Source: Hyperoodon ampullatus
Taxonomy: Eukaryota > Chordata > Mammalia > Artiodactyla > Ziphiidae
Direction of reading: 5' to 3'
Assembly: GCA_949752795.1 (NCBI GenBank)
Contig: OX457057.1
Location: 5,322,632 to 5,386,631, forward strand
Length of the DNA stretch: 64,000 bases
Positions within the stretch are counted from its first letter, which is position 1, and the number at the start of each line of letters is the position of its first letter. The translations under genes and the position numbers were made by a program. A model generated the notes under the pieces. That model was not told where the DNA came from. It was given only the letters and a program-made list of their open reading frames with translations, and did not search any database. Shown here one piece after another: positions 20,884-33,008 of the stretch.

Positions 20884-21450
20884 ATGAGAGAGGGAGTGTG
20901 GAAGAAGAATACCAGGATCAGCCCTGAGGCTCGTCAGGGAAAGATGAGACACAGGAGAGAAGGTGGAGAATATGAGACCATGGGGTGGGAAGGAACACTG
21001 AGGAGGGCAGGGTTCTGATGGCAAGTGAACTAAGAATATCAAGGAGGAAGGAGTGAAATCCCACCTCCAGGTCACACTCCTGGAAGACCGAGCATTGACC
21101 TCTGGATTCAGCCCTGAGGAGGTGATGGGCAAGAATAGCTTTGGTGGAATGTTGGGGGTGAAGGTCTTTTTGGAGTTGGTTTAAGAGAGACCCGGGGAAG
21201 AGAAATGAGAGGAAGAGGGTGAAGATGGCCATTTTAAGGGTTGACTGTAAAGGAAAGCAAAAGAATGAGGTGGTAGCTGTCAGAGACACGGGGACAAGAT
21301 TTTTTTTAATGGAAGAAATAACGGCACGTTTGGATACAAATGGGAATGATCTGGTAGAGACTGAAATATTGATAATACAGGAGACAGAGGGGAGAACTGC
21401 CCAAGGCATGTCCTTGATTAGGTGAGGAGGGGCAGAGTTTGTATATGGGA
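20884..21450 (-). repeat. L2 LINE, reverse transcriptase part
   Basis: The minus-strand frame 20918-21511 (197 codons) is a decayed L2 reverse transcriptase. Recognisable pieces such as 'SLLNQLQKDLHPQHSTKAIL' correspond to the conserved RT block of L2, although the frame is scrambled by shifts. It is not a host gene. With its other parts the element spans about 2.5 kb including two nested LTRs. Confidence 0.7.
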
Positions 21451-21479
21451 GGAGGGACCGCTCACATTCACCCTCAGTT

Positions 21480-22440
21480 CTACCACTTCCTTTGTCACCA
21501 TTTATTCTCACGTCTCAGACCTTCCTTCTGGGATCATTGTCCTCTTCCTGAAGTACATCCTTGGGAAGATGCCTTAATGTAGTCTTGTTGGTAGTGAACT
21601 CCCTCAGGTTTGGTTTGGTTTTGTTCCGTTGCTATAAATATCTTCATTTCATCCTCCTCTTGAAAGATGGTTTGGTTGGATGTATGATTTTCGGTGGACA
21701 GTTATTTTGTCTCAGCACAGGAAAACCCTAGTCAATGTCTCCTGGGGCTTATTGTTACAGTTGAGAAATCAGCTGTTGTTCTAATTGTCATTTCTCTTTT
21801 CCCGACTGCAGCTGAGGTGGTCTCTTTGTGTTCTGTGTTTTCACTACCACGGGCCAGGCAAGGGTTTGTGTTTGCTTTTACTGATTTGGATTCATTGGGC
21901 TTCTTGAACCTGTGGATCGCTGGATGCCTTTCAGAACTTCTGAGTTCTAAAAAGTTCTCAAACTCAGTTATTCCTGTTGGCTTATCCTTCTCTCTCCCTC
22001 TTGGATTTGGACCATGTGTAGTATACTCTATTTCCTGCATCTTTACCTCCAGTTCTTTTCCAACATTTTCCCTGTCTATTGGTCTTCTTAGTAATATCAA
22101 ATAATATTCTCTCTTTGACTGTCTAATATTTCCTTTACATTGAGTTTGAAATTTTTAATGATTGTATTTTTATTTCAAGAAGTTCTATTTACCTTTTTCT
22201 TCAAATCTGCCTAGTCAGTTTTGAAATTCTCTTGTTCCCTCCTCATACTTTTATTCCTCCCCGTTTCTTTCCTTAAACAGATTAAATAAACTAATTTTAT
22301 ATTCTGTTTCTGATCATTCCAGTATCTGAGCCTTTCAGTTCTGATTCTCAACTTCTTTTGTCTGTGCTGATTCTTGTTTATGGAGAATTGTTTCCTCTTG
22401 TGCTTGGTGATTTCTTCTTATGACCTTGTGCCCCAAAAGC
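21480..22440 (-). mobile_element. Old L1 fragment (ORF1/5' region)
   Basis: The plus strand resembles reverse-complement L1 ORF1/5' sequence, for example 'gatttggattcattgggcttcttgaacctgtgg' (compare 44.89-44.94 kb). No frame is preserved. Confidence 0.6.
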
Positions 22441-22609
22441 TGCACCAGAGATAAAATCAAAGTGCTTTAACTCCACTTAATGCATCTCCATCCTTCCTGA
22501 ATGTGCCCTTAAAATCCAAGGAGTGTGATTATCTTCCCTATAATCTAAGCTGCAGATGTGTTAAGTCAAACAGGTAGAATTAGCACCTTGAAAAGAATCC
22601 TGAACCCTT

Positions 22610-22926
22610 GGGACTTCCCTGGTGATGCAGTGGTTGAGAATCCACCTGCCAGTGCAGGGGACACGGGTTCAATCCCTGGTCCGGGAAGATCTCACATGCT
22701 GCAAAGTAACTAAGCCTATGTGCCACAAGTACTGAGCCTGTGTGCCACAACTACTGAAGCCCATGAGCCTAGAGCCTGTGCTCTGCAACAAGAGAAGCCA
22801 CCGCAATGAGAAGCCCACTCACTGCAACGAAGAGTAGCCCCTGCTCACCACAACTAGAGAAAGCCTGCACACAGCAATAAAGACTCAACGCAGCCATAAA
22901 TAAATAAATAAATAAGTAAATTTATG
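22610..22926 (+). mobile_element. CHR SINE, long (CHR-2-like) form, plus
   Basis: The tRNA-Glu-like head 'gggacttccctggtgatgcag' with B-box-like GGTTCAATCCC is followed by the long body ('cacaactactgaagccc', 'gaagagtagcccctgctc') and a TAAA tail. The flanks AAAGAATCCTGAACCCT and AAAGAAATCCTGAACTCT form a slightly decayed TSD. Confidence 0.92.
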
Positions 22927-22945
22927 AAAAAGAAATCCTGAACTC

Positions 22946-23940
22946 TAAATTAAAAACTTAATGTAATTTCTAATTATGTTGAGGTTTTTAAATCTCCTTC
23001 CCTAGATGAACATAAACTCTGACTAAATATTGTCTAAATAATTAAATTTAATGTTTTTTAATAATTAGGACATTGCAGTTGTGTTCATAATTAATCATTT
23101 TCCCCCCTGACTGTAAGACCTGTTTTATTAGTGGAAAGAACTTTGAAAATTTTAAGTCAAACTTAGAACCAAAAGATTCTCAGATTGCTTTTTTAAATGT
23201 TGCCACTTTAAGATGCCAAATTGTCCCATCTTTTAGCAATAAAGTTTTGCCTCAGGCTTTAATTTTCTCAGTTGGAAAACTCCTTCATGTTTCTCCCAGG
23301 GCTAATCTCTCTAGAATCACAAACCTGAGAGCTGAAGGGGCTTAGAGGTCCATCCCTCCCTGGAAGCTGACAACTAGATGTCCAGAAAAAGTCTAAGAAA
23401 CACCCCATCTATGTGGGATGGTATTGGCATGGGGGGGTCCCTTTGATTACAGAAGTGATGCACCATCTCTTCCATGCATAACCCCAAATTCATTGCTACA
23501 GAAGTTCTGTAATGCCAAGGCTTGCAAAAATGTCCCTTTAATAGGCGATGGAATGAAATCTCATATAATGACGATTATTTCAATATGAAGACACACCTTA
23601 TTATGAAAATACACACACACCTGGTAAAAATACAGATGGTACAAAAGGATAGGTAATAAAAATTGTCTCTCCCACCACCTCCCCCAGACCCATGCTCAGA
23701 GGTAACAGGCATCACAAATGGTTTTTAGGCTGTTGGTGGGTGTGTCCCAGCCCTCCCCTCCCCTCCTCCCCACCCTTTCTCTTCTGGCTTCTAGGCAGGG
23801 AGCAGGCATGGAGATTGGACTGGTGGCCACAAGGATCAGCTTTGGGCCATTCCTGCCGGGAAGAGAAGGAGAGAGCCTTGGGTGGACTGTTGGTCAAGTG
23901 CAAAGCCAAGGCTCTGCTCATGAGATCTCCTCTACCCCTC
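22946..23940. other. Unassigned, partly AT-rich sequence
   Basis: No repeat was assigned with confidence. 22.95-23.28 kb is AT-rich with several TAATTA/AATTAA motifs. 23.3-23.94 kb has a short AC tract (about 23614) and no recognisable gene. Confidence 0.4.
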
Positions 23941-23944
23941 AGAG

Positions 23945-24440
23945 TGTTACTGAGCCAAACTTGGGTCCACTTGCCCATGTGCAGTAAAGCCAATGCACTG
24001 ACACCAGACTGTGGTGAAGGAAAGTACAGCATTTATTGCAAGGCACCAAGGAAGGAGAATGGGCGGCTCATGCTCAAAAGACTCTAACTCCCCTATGGCT
24101 TTCAGGGAAGGGGTTTTAAAGGCAGTGTGAGGGATGGGTCTGCAGGGTGCGTGATCAGCTTGTGCACAATTCTAGGATGGGTTGGCATCAAGGTGAAGTT
24201 TCAAGCATCATCAGCCTTCTGGTTTCAGCCACTCTAGGGTCTATGTGCTTGCAGTCAGCAGTTTTCTTCTGGTGGGGGTCTACTTCCTGTAAAAACAAAT
24301 TAGGACTGTGTGTCAGCCCTTTATATCTTTCATGGTACTGTGAGTTTGGTGATGCTGCTATGTGGTGGAGTTATAGTCTAAATTGTTACCAATTTCCCTG
24401 CCCAACAGCTATTCTTCATTGCTACATCTTCACATTCCTA
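23945..24440 (-). mobile_element. Probable ERV LTR, family not identified
   Basis: A block starting TGTTACTGAGCC with a minus-strand AATAAATGCTG polyadenylation-type motif near 24028-24038. The stretch 'aggcaccaaggaaggagaatgggcggctcatgctcaaaaga...ttcagggaaggggttttaaaggc' is one I associate with a repeated LTR in cetartiodactyl genomes. The right boundary and family are uncertain. Confidence 0.45.
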
Positions 24441-24446
24441 ATCATT

Positions 24447-25013
24447 AACTTTTTTTTAATTGAGTTATAGTTGCTTTACAATGTTGTGTTAGTGTCTGCT
24501 GTACAGTGAAGTGAATCAGCTATATGTATACACATATCCTCTCTTTTTTGTATTTCCTTCCCACTTAGGTCACTACAGAGCATTGAGTAAAGTTCCCTGT
24601 GCTATACAGTAGGTTCTCATTCGGTATCTATTTTATATATAGTAGTGTGTATATGTCAATCCCAATCTCCCAATTCATCCCCCCCCCACATCTCCTCCTT
24701 GGTGTCCATACGTTTGTTCTCTACGTCTGTGTCTCTATTTCTGCTTCAAAAATCGGTTCATCTGTACCATTTTTCTAGATTCCACATGTGTGTGTTAATA
24801 TACGATATTTGTTTTTCTCTTTCTGACTTATTTCACTCTGTATGACAGTCTCTAGGTCCATCCACATCTCTGCAAATGGCACAATTTTGTTCCTTTTTAT
24901 GGCTGAGTAATATTCCATTGTATATATGTACCACATCTTCTTTATCCATTCATCTGTCGATGGACACTTAGGTTGCTTCCATGTCCTGGCTATTGTAAAC
25001 AGAGCCAATTAGT
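24447..25013 (-). mobile_element. 5'-truncated L1 3' end
   Basis: Starts with a T run and the L1 3' UTR ('gagttatagttgctttacaatg', 'ctgtacagtgaagtgaatcagc'). It runs into the ORF2 C terminus, for which the minus frame 24775-25008 has 'WIKKMWYIYTMEYYSAIKRN'. A cetartiodactyl-type L1, not autonomous. Confidence 0.9.
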
Positions 25014-25404
25014 ATGAGTAAATGTGACTGAATAATTTATACTTTCTACTACATATTCATTCATCCTGAGTAGTGTCTTCATTTCAAATTCAGGTGTGTG
25101 GGACTCGGGTCGTCTTAAATTTGCAAGGAAAGATCTGATTCAATGAGGCAAAACGCCCAAATCCTATTGGGGTCACTTTGGCTCACTCAGGTACTACTGG
25201 TTTCACCTCTGGTCTCAACTCACATCTGGGCCCAGAGGATCCTCAGAAGACAATTCACACTTTACCCCCAAGCCAAGGCAGAGGATGCCAAGGGACTAGG
25301 GGAGCTTGGGGTAGGGAAGGGACTGGCCTCTTCTGCAGAGTTAGCTGCACCGCGAGGCCTCCTCCTGCCAGCACAGTCGGGACAAGAGTGCACTGGGGTT
25401 TGTT
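25014..25404. other. Unassigned sequence
   Basis: No repeat or gene was recognised. Confidence 0.4.
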
Positions 25405-25520
25405 CCTATTACCACTGCCCATGTGGCTGTGTGCTGGCCATTTGCTGTTTTAGATCCTCGGTCACTTCACTGTAAAATGGGGATAATACATCTACTTCCC
25501 TGAGCTGTTCTTGAAATTGA
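25405..25520 (+). repeat. MIR SINE fragment
   Basis: 'cacttcactgtaaaatggggataatacatctacttccctgagctgttcttgaa' matches the MIR middle region. Confidence 0.6.
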
Positions 25521-25849
25521 GTGCCCCTAAAACTGAGTTCCTCTGCTGAGCTTATGATGAAACTTTCTACCCCAAACTTTACTCCCTTTATAAGGGAAAA
25601 CATCACATGCCGAGAGGCTTCCTCATGCTATTGTCTCTCTTTAATGGAGGCACTGTCTGTACAGACCAGGATGGCCAAGCAGGGGCTGGGGGAACAGGTA
25701 GGGGTGGCATCCCTGTCATGCAAACCAGCACTGCCTGAGGCAGGTGTGGGCTTGAGAGGCAGAGGTATCTGGCTCATGAGATCAGAGGTAAAATTCAGTG
25801 ACGTCCCCCAGGCTGCCCGTGCCGGTTTGGCCAGCTCCCCTACCCCCAG

Positions 25850-26165
25850 TGGCAGCCGTGGTCCTCAAACAGCTCCCAGGACCCCTTCACACTCTTTGAG
25901 GTCAATGAGGATCTCAAAGAGCTTTCGATTATGTGTGTATTACTTCTATCAATATTCACTGTCATTGAGTTAAAACTGGAGGAATTTTAAAACGTGAGAG
26001 CACACAGCACTGCACTTTCCACGAGCTGGGAGAGTGGCCTCATCATCGTGTCCTGCAGCTTCTGGAAAACACCGCTGGCCACTGGAGGCAAATCACGTCT
26101 TAGGGACATTGCGAGGACAGTGTGGGTGCCCGGGCCACGCACGCTTTGCTAACCTCTGCGCTAGG
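25850..26165 (+). mobile_element. Fossil DNA transposon (hAT-like), family not named
   Basis: 'gtggtcctcaaacagctcccaggaccccttcacactctt', then 'gaggatctcaaagagctttcg' and 'tatcaatattcactgt', match in order a common mammalian DNA-transposon consensus that I recall but cannot name. The right limit is a guess. Confidence 0.45.
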
Positions 26166-27000
26166 CACACCCCTGGAGAACCGGCCAGAAGGAACTGACT
26201 GTGCACCCGGCAGGACCACAGGTGACCTCACACCATGGTCAGTGTCTCCTGTGGCCTCCAGCCTCTTCGGCCCTCTCACTGGCAACAACCTGGGCAGGTT
26301 GCCCTCAAGGGAGGCCGAATCTACACGAGCAGCGTCCCCATCCCCAATCCTTCTGCTTTTCTTGTTTGCGTGGTTCCGTGGAGCTTTTTGGAGATCCCCA
26401 GCAAGAAGGAAGCACATCGCGAGCTATTTGGGATTCATGGTCTAGATGCCTCTCCCCGACTCATTTGTGCAGCAAGCCTGGCTTTCCCCATGTTGTACAT
26501 GTCCCTCCTGAAACCCCGTAACTCCGTGCTCACTACACAGTTCAAGGAAGATGCTGGGATGATGCTTTGTGGTTGCTGTTTGGGCAACAAATGGGAACTC
26601 AGAGAGAGGGCCTGGCGTGGGAGCTGCTGGTCTGGGATCTCGGGCACCCCCGCTCTGCCCATCATTCCTGGTTCATTGTCAGGAGACTCTCAGAAAGAAG
26701 CCCGGCCAGGACTGGGAACACATGTTTATTTTATGAATGACTTCAGGGAGAGAGGGGAAAGAAGTCATCCAGAATGTCATCCAGGAGGCTGTGTTCTTTT
26801 TATTATGTTTTGGCGGTAAACAAAAAAAATTGCCACATTTAATTCTTACACTGGTCCTGTGGGATTTCTCTGACGAATGTAAAATGACAGCTGTCACAAC
26901 ATTCTATATAAATACAAGTCTGTGTGGGAGCCTGTTCTATTTTTAATGTAAACCACACCTAACTTGCTCTGAAGGATGGTACCCCTGGAATTTAGGGTCC
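26166..27000. other. Unassigned sequence
   Basis: No recognised repeat. A plus-strand frame of 194 codons (26235-26819) exists, but it overlaps frames on both strands and has no recognisable domain, so I do not call it a gene. Confidence 0.4.
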
Positions 27001-30000
27001 TGTCTCTTGTCTGTTCATGGTACTGGATTGTTGTAGGAGCAGCCTGGCACAGACTAAAGACAACCCAAACTTTTTAGTTTAACGTGAGAATTATTCACCT
27101 AATTTTCCTGCAGCTATTGTGTTCCTTAGTTTATCGTTGTGTGGAGCTGCGAGATGATGTAGCTAATGAGTGACCCAGTGTACGAGGTGAGCTGATCTAT
27201 AATTTAGGAGTCTGCTGAGGGTCTTAGAGCTGTCTGCAGTCTGAACAAAGCAGGCAGTACAAATAAAGAATATACTCACAGACTCTATAGATATGCACAA
27301 ACCCATAGATACACGCATACACATCATCTATTAGCAGCTTGTCGCCCCCGTGACGGCACGGGACACGAACTTACCATTCTGTGATGAATGGGGAAAGCTG
27401 ACGCGGTGTTCTGTAAGTTTCCGGTGGACTCCATGGCCAGCCCTTTGGAGGACCGTGAGCCTATGGAGAGGTGGAAGGAACCGGGAGATTCCCCGAGAGG
27501 GGGCAAGCACTGTGACCTTGACACTCTGCCGCCTCTCATTTCTCAGCCACTTCTTCCTGCGCCCGTTCGAAACGGCACCAGCAACAGGATCCCCCTTAAT
27601 CCCAGCAGTGGGGCATCCAACAGCTAATTAGCTTTCCGGAACTGAACCGATAGGAGACTTGAGGGTGGCGCCTTTCGCGGTTTTCAGACAGGGATAGCAA
27701 CCGCGTGTCAGAATTTGACTCTGAATGGGATGACCAGCTTCCCCCGTGAGCCTGGGCTCTCAGCAATACCTACCGAGCCGCGGACATTGGCACCAGTCGA
27801 ATCCACTTGTCCTTCCTGTCAATGAGGAAGAGACCCGGGGCTGCCCCTCTGAGCCGTCGCATTGGTGCACCTTCATTCAAGGTCACACCTGGAAAAAAGC
27901 ATCCTGAGTGGGTGCAGATAGAACACACCATTCTTTCTGCTCTGAAATTCCCTTTTCATGGGAGGTTTCCAGGCAGAGGTCCCATATTTTGTCAGTGAGA
28001 AATGTCATGGGGCTCTTGCCGAGGGCAGCCCCAGGCATCAGGTCCTTTGTGTCTGATTCAGACAGACAGCCTGTAAAGGGAAAGGCCAGGCCGGCGTCCT
28101 TGCAGGGGTTCTTGACAGCCCACCGACACCATAGTGCAGATTTTCCAATAAATACGTAGACTCTCTGCATACCTCTTAGGAACAGAGAAAACGGCATATT
28201 TACATACTATGTACTAGGTTTAAAAATCAACTTTAGATTTGCTTTGCTTTTTGCAGTCTCTTGAATAAAGCATTTTTGTAGCTTACTCAAAATCCTCTCT
28301 ATGTGTTTACATTTTAATGGGCATTCCAGTGAAATGGAGGATTTTTTTTTTTAATCAGGAGAGGAGGTGGGGATGGAAACAGCGAAACGACAGGGTTGCC
28401 TTCTCTTTAGCCCACCAGCTTCTCTCTTCATCAGTGGGTTACAGCCTGATGTAAGTGAAGCATGCCATTTAACCAGGCAAGTAGAAAGAAGGGGAAAGGC
28501 CATTTTTATTTCAGTTTAAGATATACATCCCTGAGAGTTTGTGGAATTTTAAAATAGTAACTTAGATCTCAAACATCGCTGAAAGAAATGAACATGTGTA
28601 AGGAGAATGTTAATTCTCATTGGCCAGTATGGAAGATAAAACCTGTTTTATTTAATGAGGTACCATTTAAGAATTGTCCTTACTGAAAGGGGGGAAAAAT
28701 CAACCTCCCTAGCAGGGCAGAGAAGCCTCTTGACTGGTTCCTTGTAGCACATACTCTTGGCAAGAGAGTCCAAAGTGACCTCAACTCCTTGGGGCCATTT
28801 TAGGGACAGATTTGGTTTCTGTGGCTGCTTATAGAAGGGAAACCCCTCTTGGATCTTGGGGCACAGAAGCTACTTTCTGGAGGCAATAGGTTCTTTCGGG
28901 TGTGGAAACAGAATTTCTGCTTATCCCAGCATCTAGCTCATATTAAGATCCTCTTGTACAAAGGACCCCCTTATCACAGTGGATCATACAGTATAATAAA
29001 ATCGGGCCAAGGTAGCTTCCGGGGCTTTGCATCAATGAAACTGCCAATGTCTTAATCTTCCCCTGGGGATGTCTCTCTTTTTTCCTCCCCTGAGATTCCC
29101 GGGAGATCCCTAATTAAAGCTACATATATGGTTTAAAAGTACATTCACCAGATGTTAGTTTAAAATGACCTGTAACTGGCAGCAGAGATGGAAGAGGCTA
29201 AGCGTGTCTGAGGCCCCCCAGTGCTTTTTCCTCTGCTGTCATTCAGTATGCAAATGAAGCCCAGCAGAACCTCCAAGCCAGCCCTGCCAAACCATAAAAC
29301 CAACTGCTTTGAAAGCAATGCATCAGTAATTCTTATCACCTGGCATCTGGAATTTGGGATGCTCACTCCTAACTAAAACATGTCATAGGGTGTTTTAGGA
29401 GGAAGCTCAGATTTTGCACTCCGCAGACAATTTAGGCTGATGAATCTGCTCGCTGAAGCTCATACAGCTCCCTTTAGGACAAACCATCTTTTCAATGGAA
29501 TCCAGGCTCTGAGATGCACCTGCCATGAATTGACTGGACCCGAGCCCTGTGGACGAGAAGGAGCATCAGTCGCCCACAACACAAGAGACCGACATGGAGG
29601 CTGGGCCAAGTCAGACCCGAGGCAACCCTTCCGGGGTTTTGTTTTGATTTTTGCCATGAAAATTCCCAGTAATTTCGAAGTGAGTTAGATCTCAGAGTTA
29701 GATCTTAGTGCAGTCCTGGTTTGCTCTGCAGAGCTGAGGGCTGAGGCAGGCAATGCTGGGAATCCATATCTTTGGAAATGGAAGACTCTTTCTTTTCCCA
29801 AGGACTGAAATTTATAGGCAGCATGTTCCTATCAGTGTGTTTATCAAAGTAAACATGTAGGTTAAATCACAGTGTACCCAGCAGCCACCTGTCAGTTCCT
29901 TGGGATGCTGACGGTCCCCGAGATGCCCATCAGAACAGCTGAGTGCTTTCAGCTCTGCTCATCGCCAGCCCGATGCCCTTGAGCTGGGCTCCAGCTTGAA

Positions 30001-30680
30001 GCTTCCTGGTACTTTAGAGAGAAAGAAGACCCTGCACCTGAAAATCATAAACATCTGGCTCTGGGGAGGGAACCAAGGCCGGGCTTTCACACAGCGGCAG
30101 AGAGAAGCCAGGATTTGGATTCAGAAGGGATGATAGCTCGCACCACGTGTACGTCCGGGGGGAGGCTGCCAGGTGCACTCGGGGTGCAGGAATTCTGCCA
30201 GTCGGGGGAGGTAGATGTGTTCACAGATAATGCGGAAAACAAGACCTCCGCAACCTTGGTATTTTAGATGCAGACACAGGTTTGCGCAATAAGTAAAATG
30301 TGACTAAATAAGATTAATCTATCGGTGGTGGAAAAGAGCACCTGTAAGGCGGATTGGGTGTCTCAAAGGCATAATTATTTCTCAAATTAATTAAAATGTA
30401 ACCACTGGCTCACTGATTCTGATAACGGGGCCTTCCTGCCCAAGAAGCAGCCCTCGGCTGAGCACCTGTGATGTTTCTTCATTCATTGTCCCACAAGGAC
30501 ACCCAACAAAGGCCCGGATTGGTCATCTGGAGTGGCCACTCCTACCGTCCGCCTGGCCACTGCCCACCTGGACTGGGTGTTGGGCAGGGTTACTTGGGTG
30601 GTTTGGTTCCCAGGAAGGCGGGTGAGCCCAGCTGGTCCCCAGTGAAGCCCCAGGTGGGGTTGGGTAGCTCTGCCAGAACA
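27001..30680. other. Repeat-poor block, possible conserved noncoding DNA
   Basis: I recognise no interspersed repeat over about 3.7 kb, unlike every neighbouring stretch. It contains an octamer ATGCAAAT (29248-29255) and a palindromic homeodomain-type AAATTAATTAAA (30384-30395). A CpG-containing patch lies at 27.35-27.9 kb. No convincing exon (open frame plus splice sites and domain) was found. Confidence 0.4.
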
Positions 30681-30681
30681 G

Positions 30682-30683
<2 letters not shown>

Positions 30684-30736
<53 letters not shown>

Positions 30737-30768
30737 TGTCAGGGCAGAGGCCTGAGAGCTGCCCAGAG

Positions 30769-30865
<97 letters not shown>

Positions 30866-30900
30866 TGTCAGGGCAGAGACCTGAGAGCTGCCCGGAGCTG
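30684..30900. repeat. Compound TG/AG microsatellite with duplicated 36-bp unit
   Basis: (TG)n at 30684-30719, (AG)n to 30736, a unique 36-bp block at 30736-30771, a longer (TG)n at 30771-30864, then the same 36-bp block again at 30865-30900 with two differences. On the minus strand this gives spurious Thr-His frames. It is likely length-polymorphic. Confidence 0.95.
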
Positions 30901-31689
30901 CCTGGTGGGGCTCTGGCTTGAATTCCTGGCATGGGGGAACCAGCCTTGTTAGAATGAGCACGTGAACCCAGAAAAAAAACCAATTAATTCACAGGCACAG
31001 GGCTCCTTACATAAACTACTTGGGAAAGGTGAAGAGGTGCAGAAAGTTCTGTTGAAAAGTGACCAGCAGAGAGACTGAGGTGGACACAGCAAGGGCGAGA
31101 GCCTGGAATGATCACATTTCCATGTTTCGTGTCCTGAGGGAGGCAGGGTGGCTGGGAGCATCCCGTCCAGGCTCAGTGCTGGGCCTCGTCCACGGAGCTC
31201 CCGGAGCCAGGTCCTTCTCTCATCCATCCTCCTGGGTCCCCACGTGTGTCCCAAGGAAACAGAAGCCACCTTTCACATCTTGCTTCGAGTGATAGCTCCC
31301 AGGGCCCATCCAGGAAGAGAGAAAAGGGCAGTGGCAGGGCTCAGAACCCATGTTTCTGTTTGGCTTATGTTCCTGAGGCCATGGGAGCAGCAGCCAATTC
31401 ATAACTTGAATACAGTTTCTAAGGCTTTGACTCTCTGAGTGGTTGTTTACACAGCCTATGACAGATTATTGAGCAGGCTGTTGGCAAGTCCCACAGTCAC
31501 ACGGCAGTTCCCGGAGGCCTGGCCTAGAGCCGGGTGACTGCTGCCTGTGGCCTGGTGACAGGGATGGGCGCCGAGGGCCTGTGCCCGCTCCGCAGCCTTT
31601 ACCGGGAGTCCACTCAGACCACCACATGGCCCTCTTCCTTTGCAAGGGGGTAAAAAGGACTTGAAGGAGGGGACAGTATGCATGCAGTT
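30901..31689. other. Unassigned sequence
   Basis: No repeat or gene was recognised. Several overlapping short frames occur on both strands. Confidence 0.4.
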
Positions 31690-32128
31690 GGGATTGCGGT
31701 GGCTCGTTTTGTGTGTCAACTTGGCGAGGCTGTGGCTCCCAGGTTTCGGTCAAACACCAGTTGCCATGAAGGTATTTTGTAAATGTGATTACCATTTAAA
31801 CCGACAGACTCTGAGGGAAGTAGAATGTGGGTGGGCCTCCTCCAGTCAGTTGAGGGTCTTTAGAAAAAGCCTGACATTTCCTAGAGAAGAAGCAACTCTT
31901 CCTCCAGAGGGCAGTGCATGAGCCCTGCCTGCGTTTCCAGGCTGCTGCCCCGAGGAGTTCCGACCCAGGATGGCAACGGCACGTCTCACCTGAACTGCCA
32001 GCCTGCCCTGCAAATCTTGGCCTTGTCAGCCACCATGATCACGCGAGCCAATTCCTTAAAAGAAATCCCTCTCTCTATATGTATGTATTTTGCTAGTTCT
32101 GTTTCTCTGGAGAACACGGACGAGTACA
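31690..32128 (+). mobile_element. MLT2-type ERVL LTR, plus
   Basis: The order 'tgtgtcaacttggcgaggctg', 'gtgggtgggcctcctccagtcagttgagggtc', 'cttgtcagccaccatgatcacgcgagccaattccttaaa', 'gttctgtttctctggagaaca' matches the MLT2 LTR consensus. The polyadenylation motif is degraded. Confidence 0.75.
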
Positions 32129-32489
32129 GGGATGACGGGTCACCCCTCCTCCAGAGTTTTGGGGGTTCTGCTCCAGATGCTCCTGCTTTGCGACCCTCCC
32201 AGCCACCAGCCCTCTGTTAGGGCCCAGAAGGAAGGACTCAGGAGAGAAAATACAGGAGCACACCCCCTCCTGTGGAACAACTGTATGCAAATGGCCACAC
32301 TTATACATTCACTCCAGGTAACGAGGGATGAAGGCTGCTCACAGGGGCCAGGGATGCTGCACGAAGGCACTGGTGCGATTGGTGGGTCCGGAACTGGATG
32401 CCTTTATGTGAGTGTGGACCATGCGCCAGACACATCCATGAGCCTTTACGTAAAGTACGCCGTGGGTGCAGTGATGCGCTTGATACGCT

Positions 32490-32700
32490 GACCCATCGTT
32501 CATTCATTTATGTGGATCTTTACTGAGCACCTGCCAGGTCCCTAACGCTATCCAAATGTCAGGGATAGTGGACCAGACCAAGGCCTGCCCTCGTGGGGTT
32601 TCCATGGCAAAGGCACCCCATAAACAATAAATATATTGTTTATTTTGGGGTAGATGTAAGTGCCACGTGGAAAAAAAAAAGTAGAACAAAAAGATGGGGC
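32490..32700 (-). repeat. L2 LINE 3' fragment
   Basis: 'gttcattcatttatgtggatctttactgagcacctgccaggtccc', then 'ccctcgtggggtttccat' and 'aaacaataaatat', give the reverse-complement L2 3' end. Confidence 0.65.
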
Positions 32701-32794
32701 CGTGATGGTGATGGTTGCAAACAACGTGACTGTACTTAGTGCCAGTGGATGGCACACGTAGCGCCAGTGGATGGCACACTTAAAATGGGCAAAA

Positions 32795-33008
32795 GGGCTT
32801 CCCTGGTGGTGCAGCAGTTGAGAGTCCGCCTGCCAATGCAGGGGACAGGGGTTCGTGCCCCAGTCTGGGAAGATCCCACATGCCGCGGAGCGGCTGGGCC
32901 CGTGAGCCATGGCCGCTGAGCCTGCGCATCCGGAGCCTGTGATCCGCAACGGGAGAGGCCACAACAGTGAGAGGCCTGCTTACCGCAAAAAAAAAAAAAA
33001 AAAAAAAA
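32795..33008 (+). mobile_element. CHR SINE, short form, plus
   Basis: Head 'gggcttccctggtggtgcag', GC-rich body and an A tail of about 20 bases. The flanks AATGGGCAAAAG and AACGGGCAAGAG are a lightly decayed TSD. Confidence 0.93.

Noticed and set aside
20918..21511. 197-codon minus-strand frame as a host gene
   Set aside because: Lies wholly in an L2 LINE and matches its decayed reverse transcriptase.
26235..26819. 194-codon plus-strand frame as a candidate gene
   Set aside because: No recognisable domain, overlapping frames on both strands, no supporting splice or promoter signals. Chance length in GC-balanced DNA.
30483..30983. 166-codon minus-strand frame rich in Thr-His
   Set aside because: It is the translation of the (TG)n microsatellite, with no domain or flanking coding signal.
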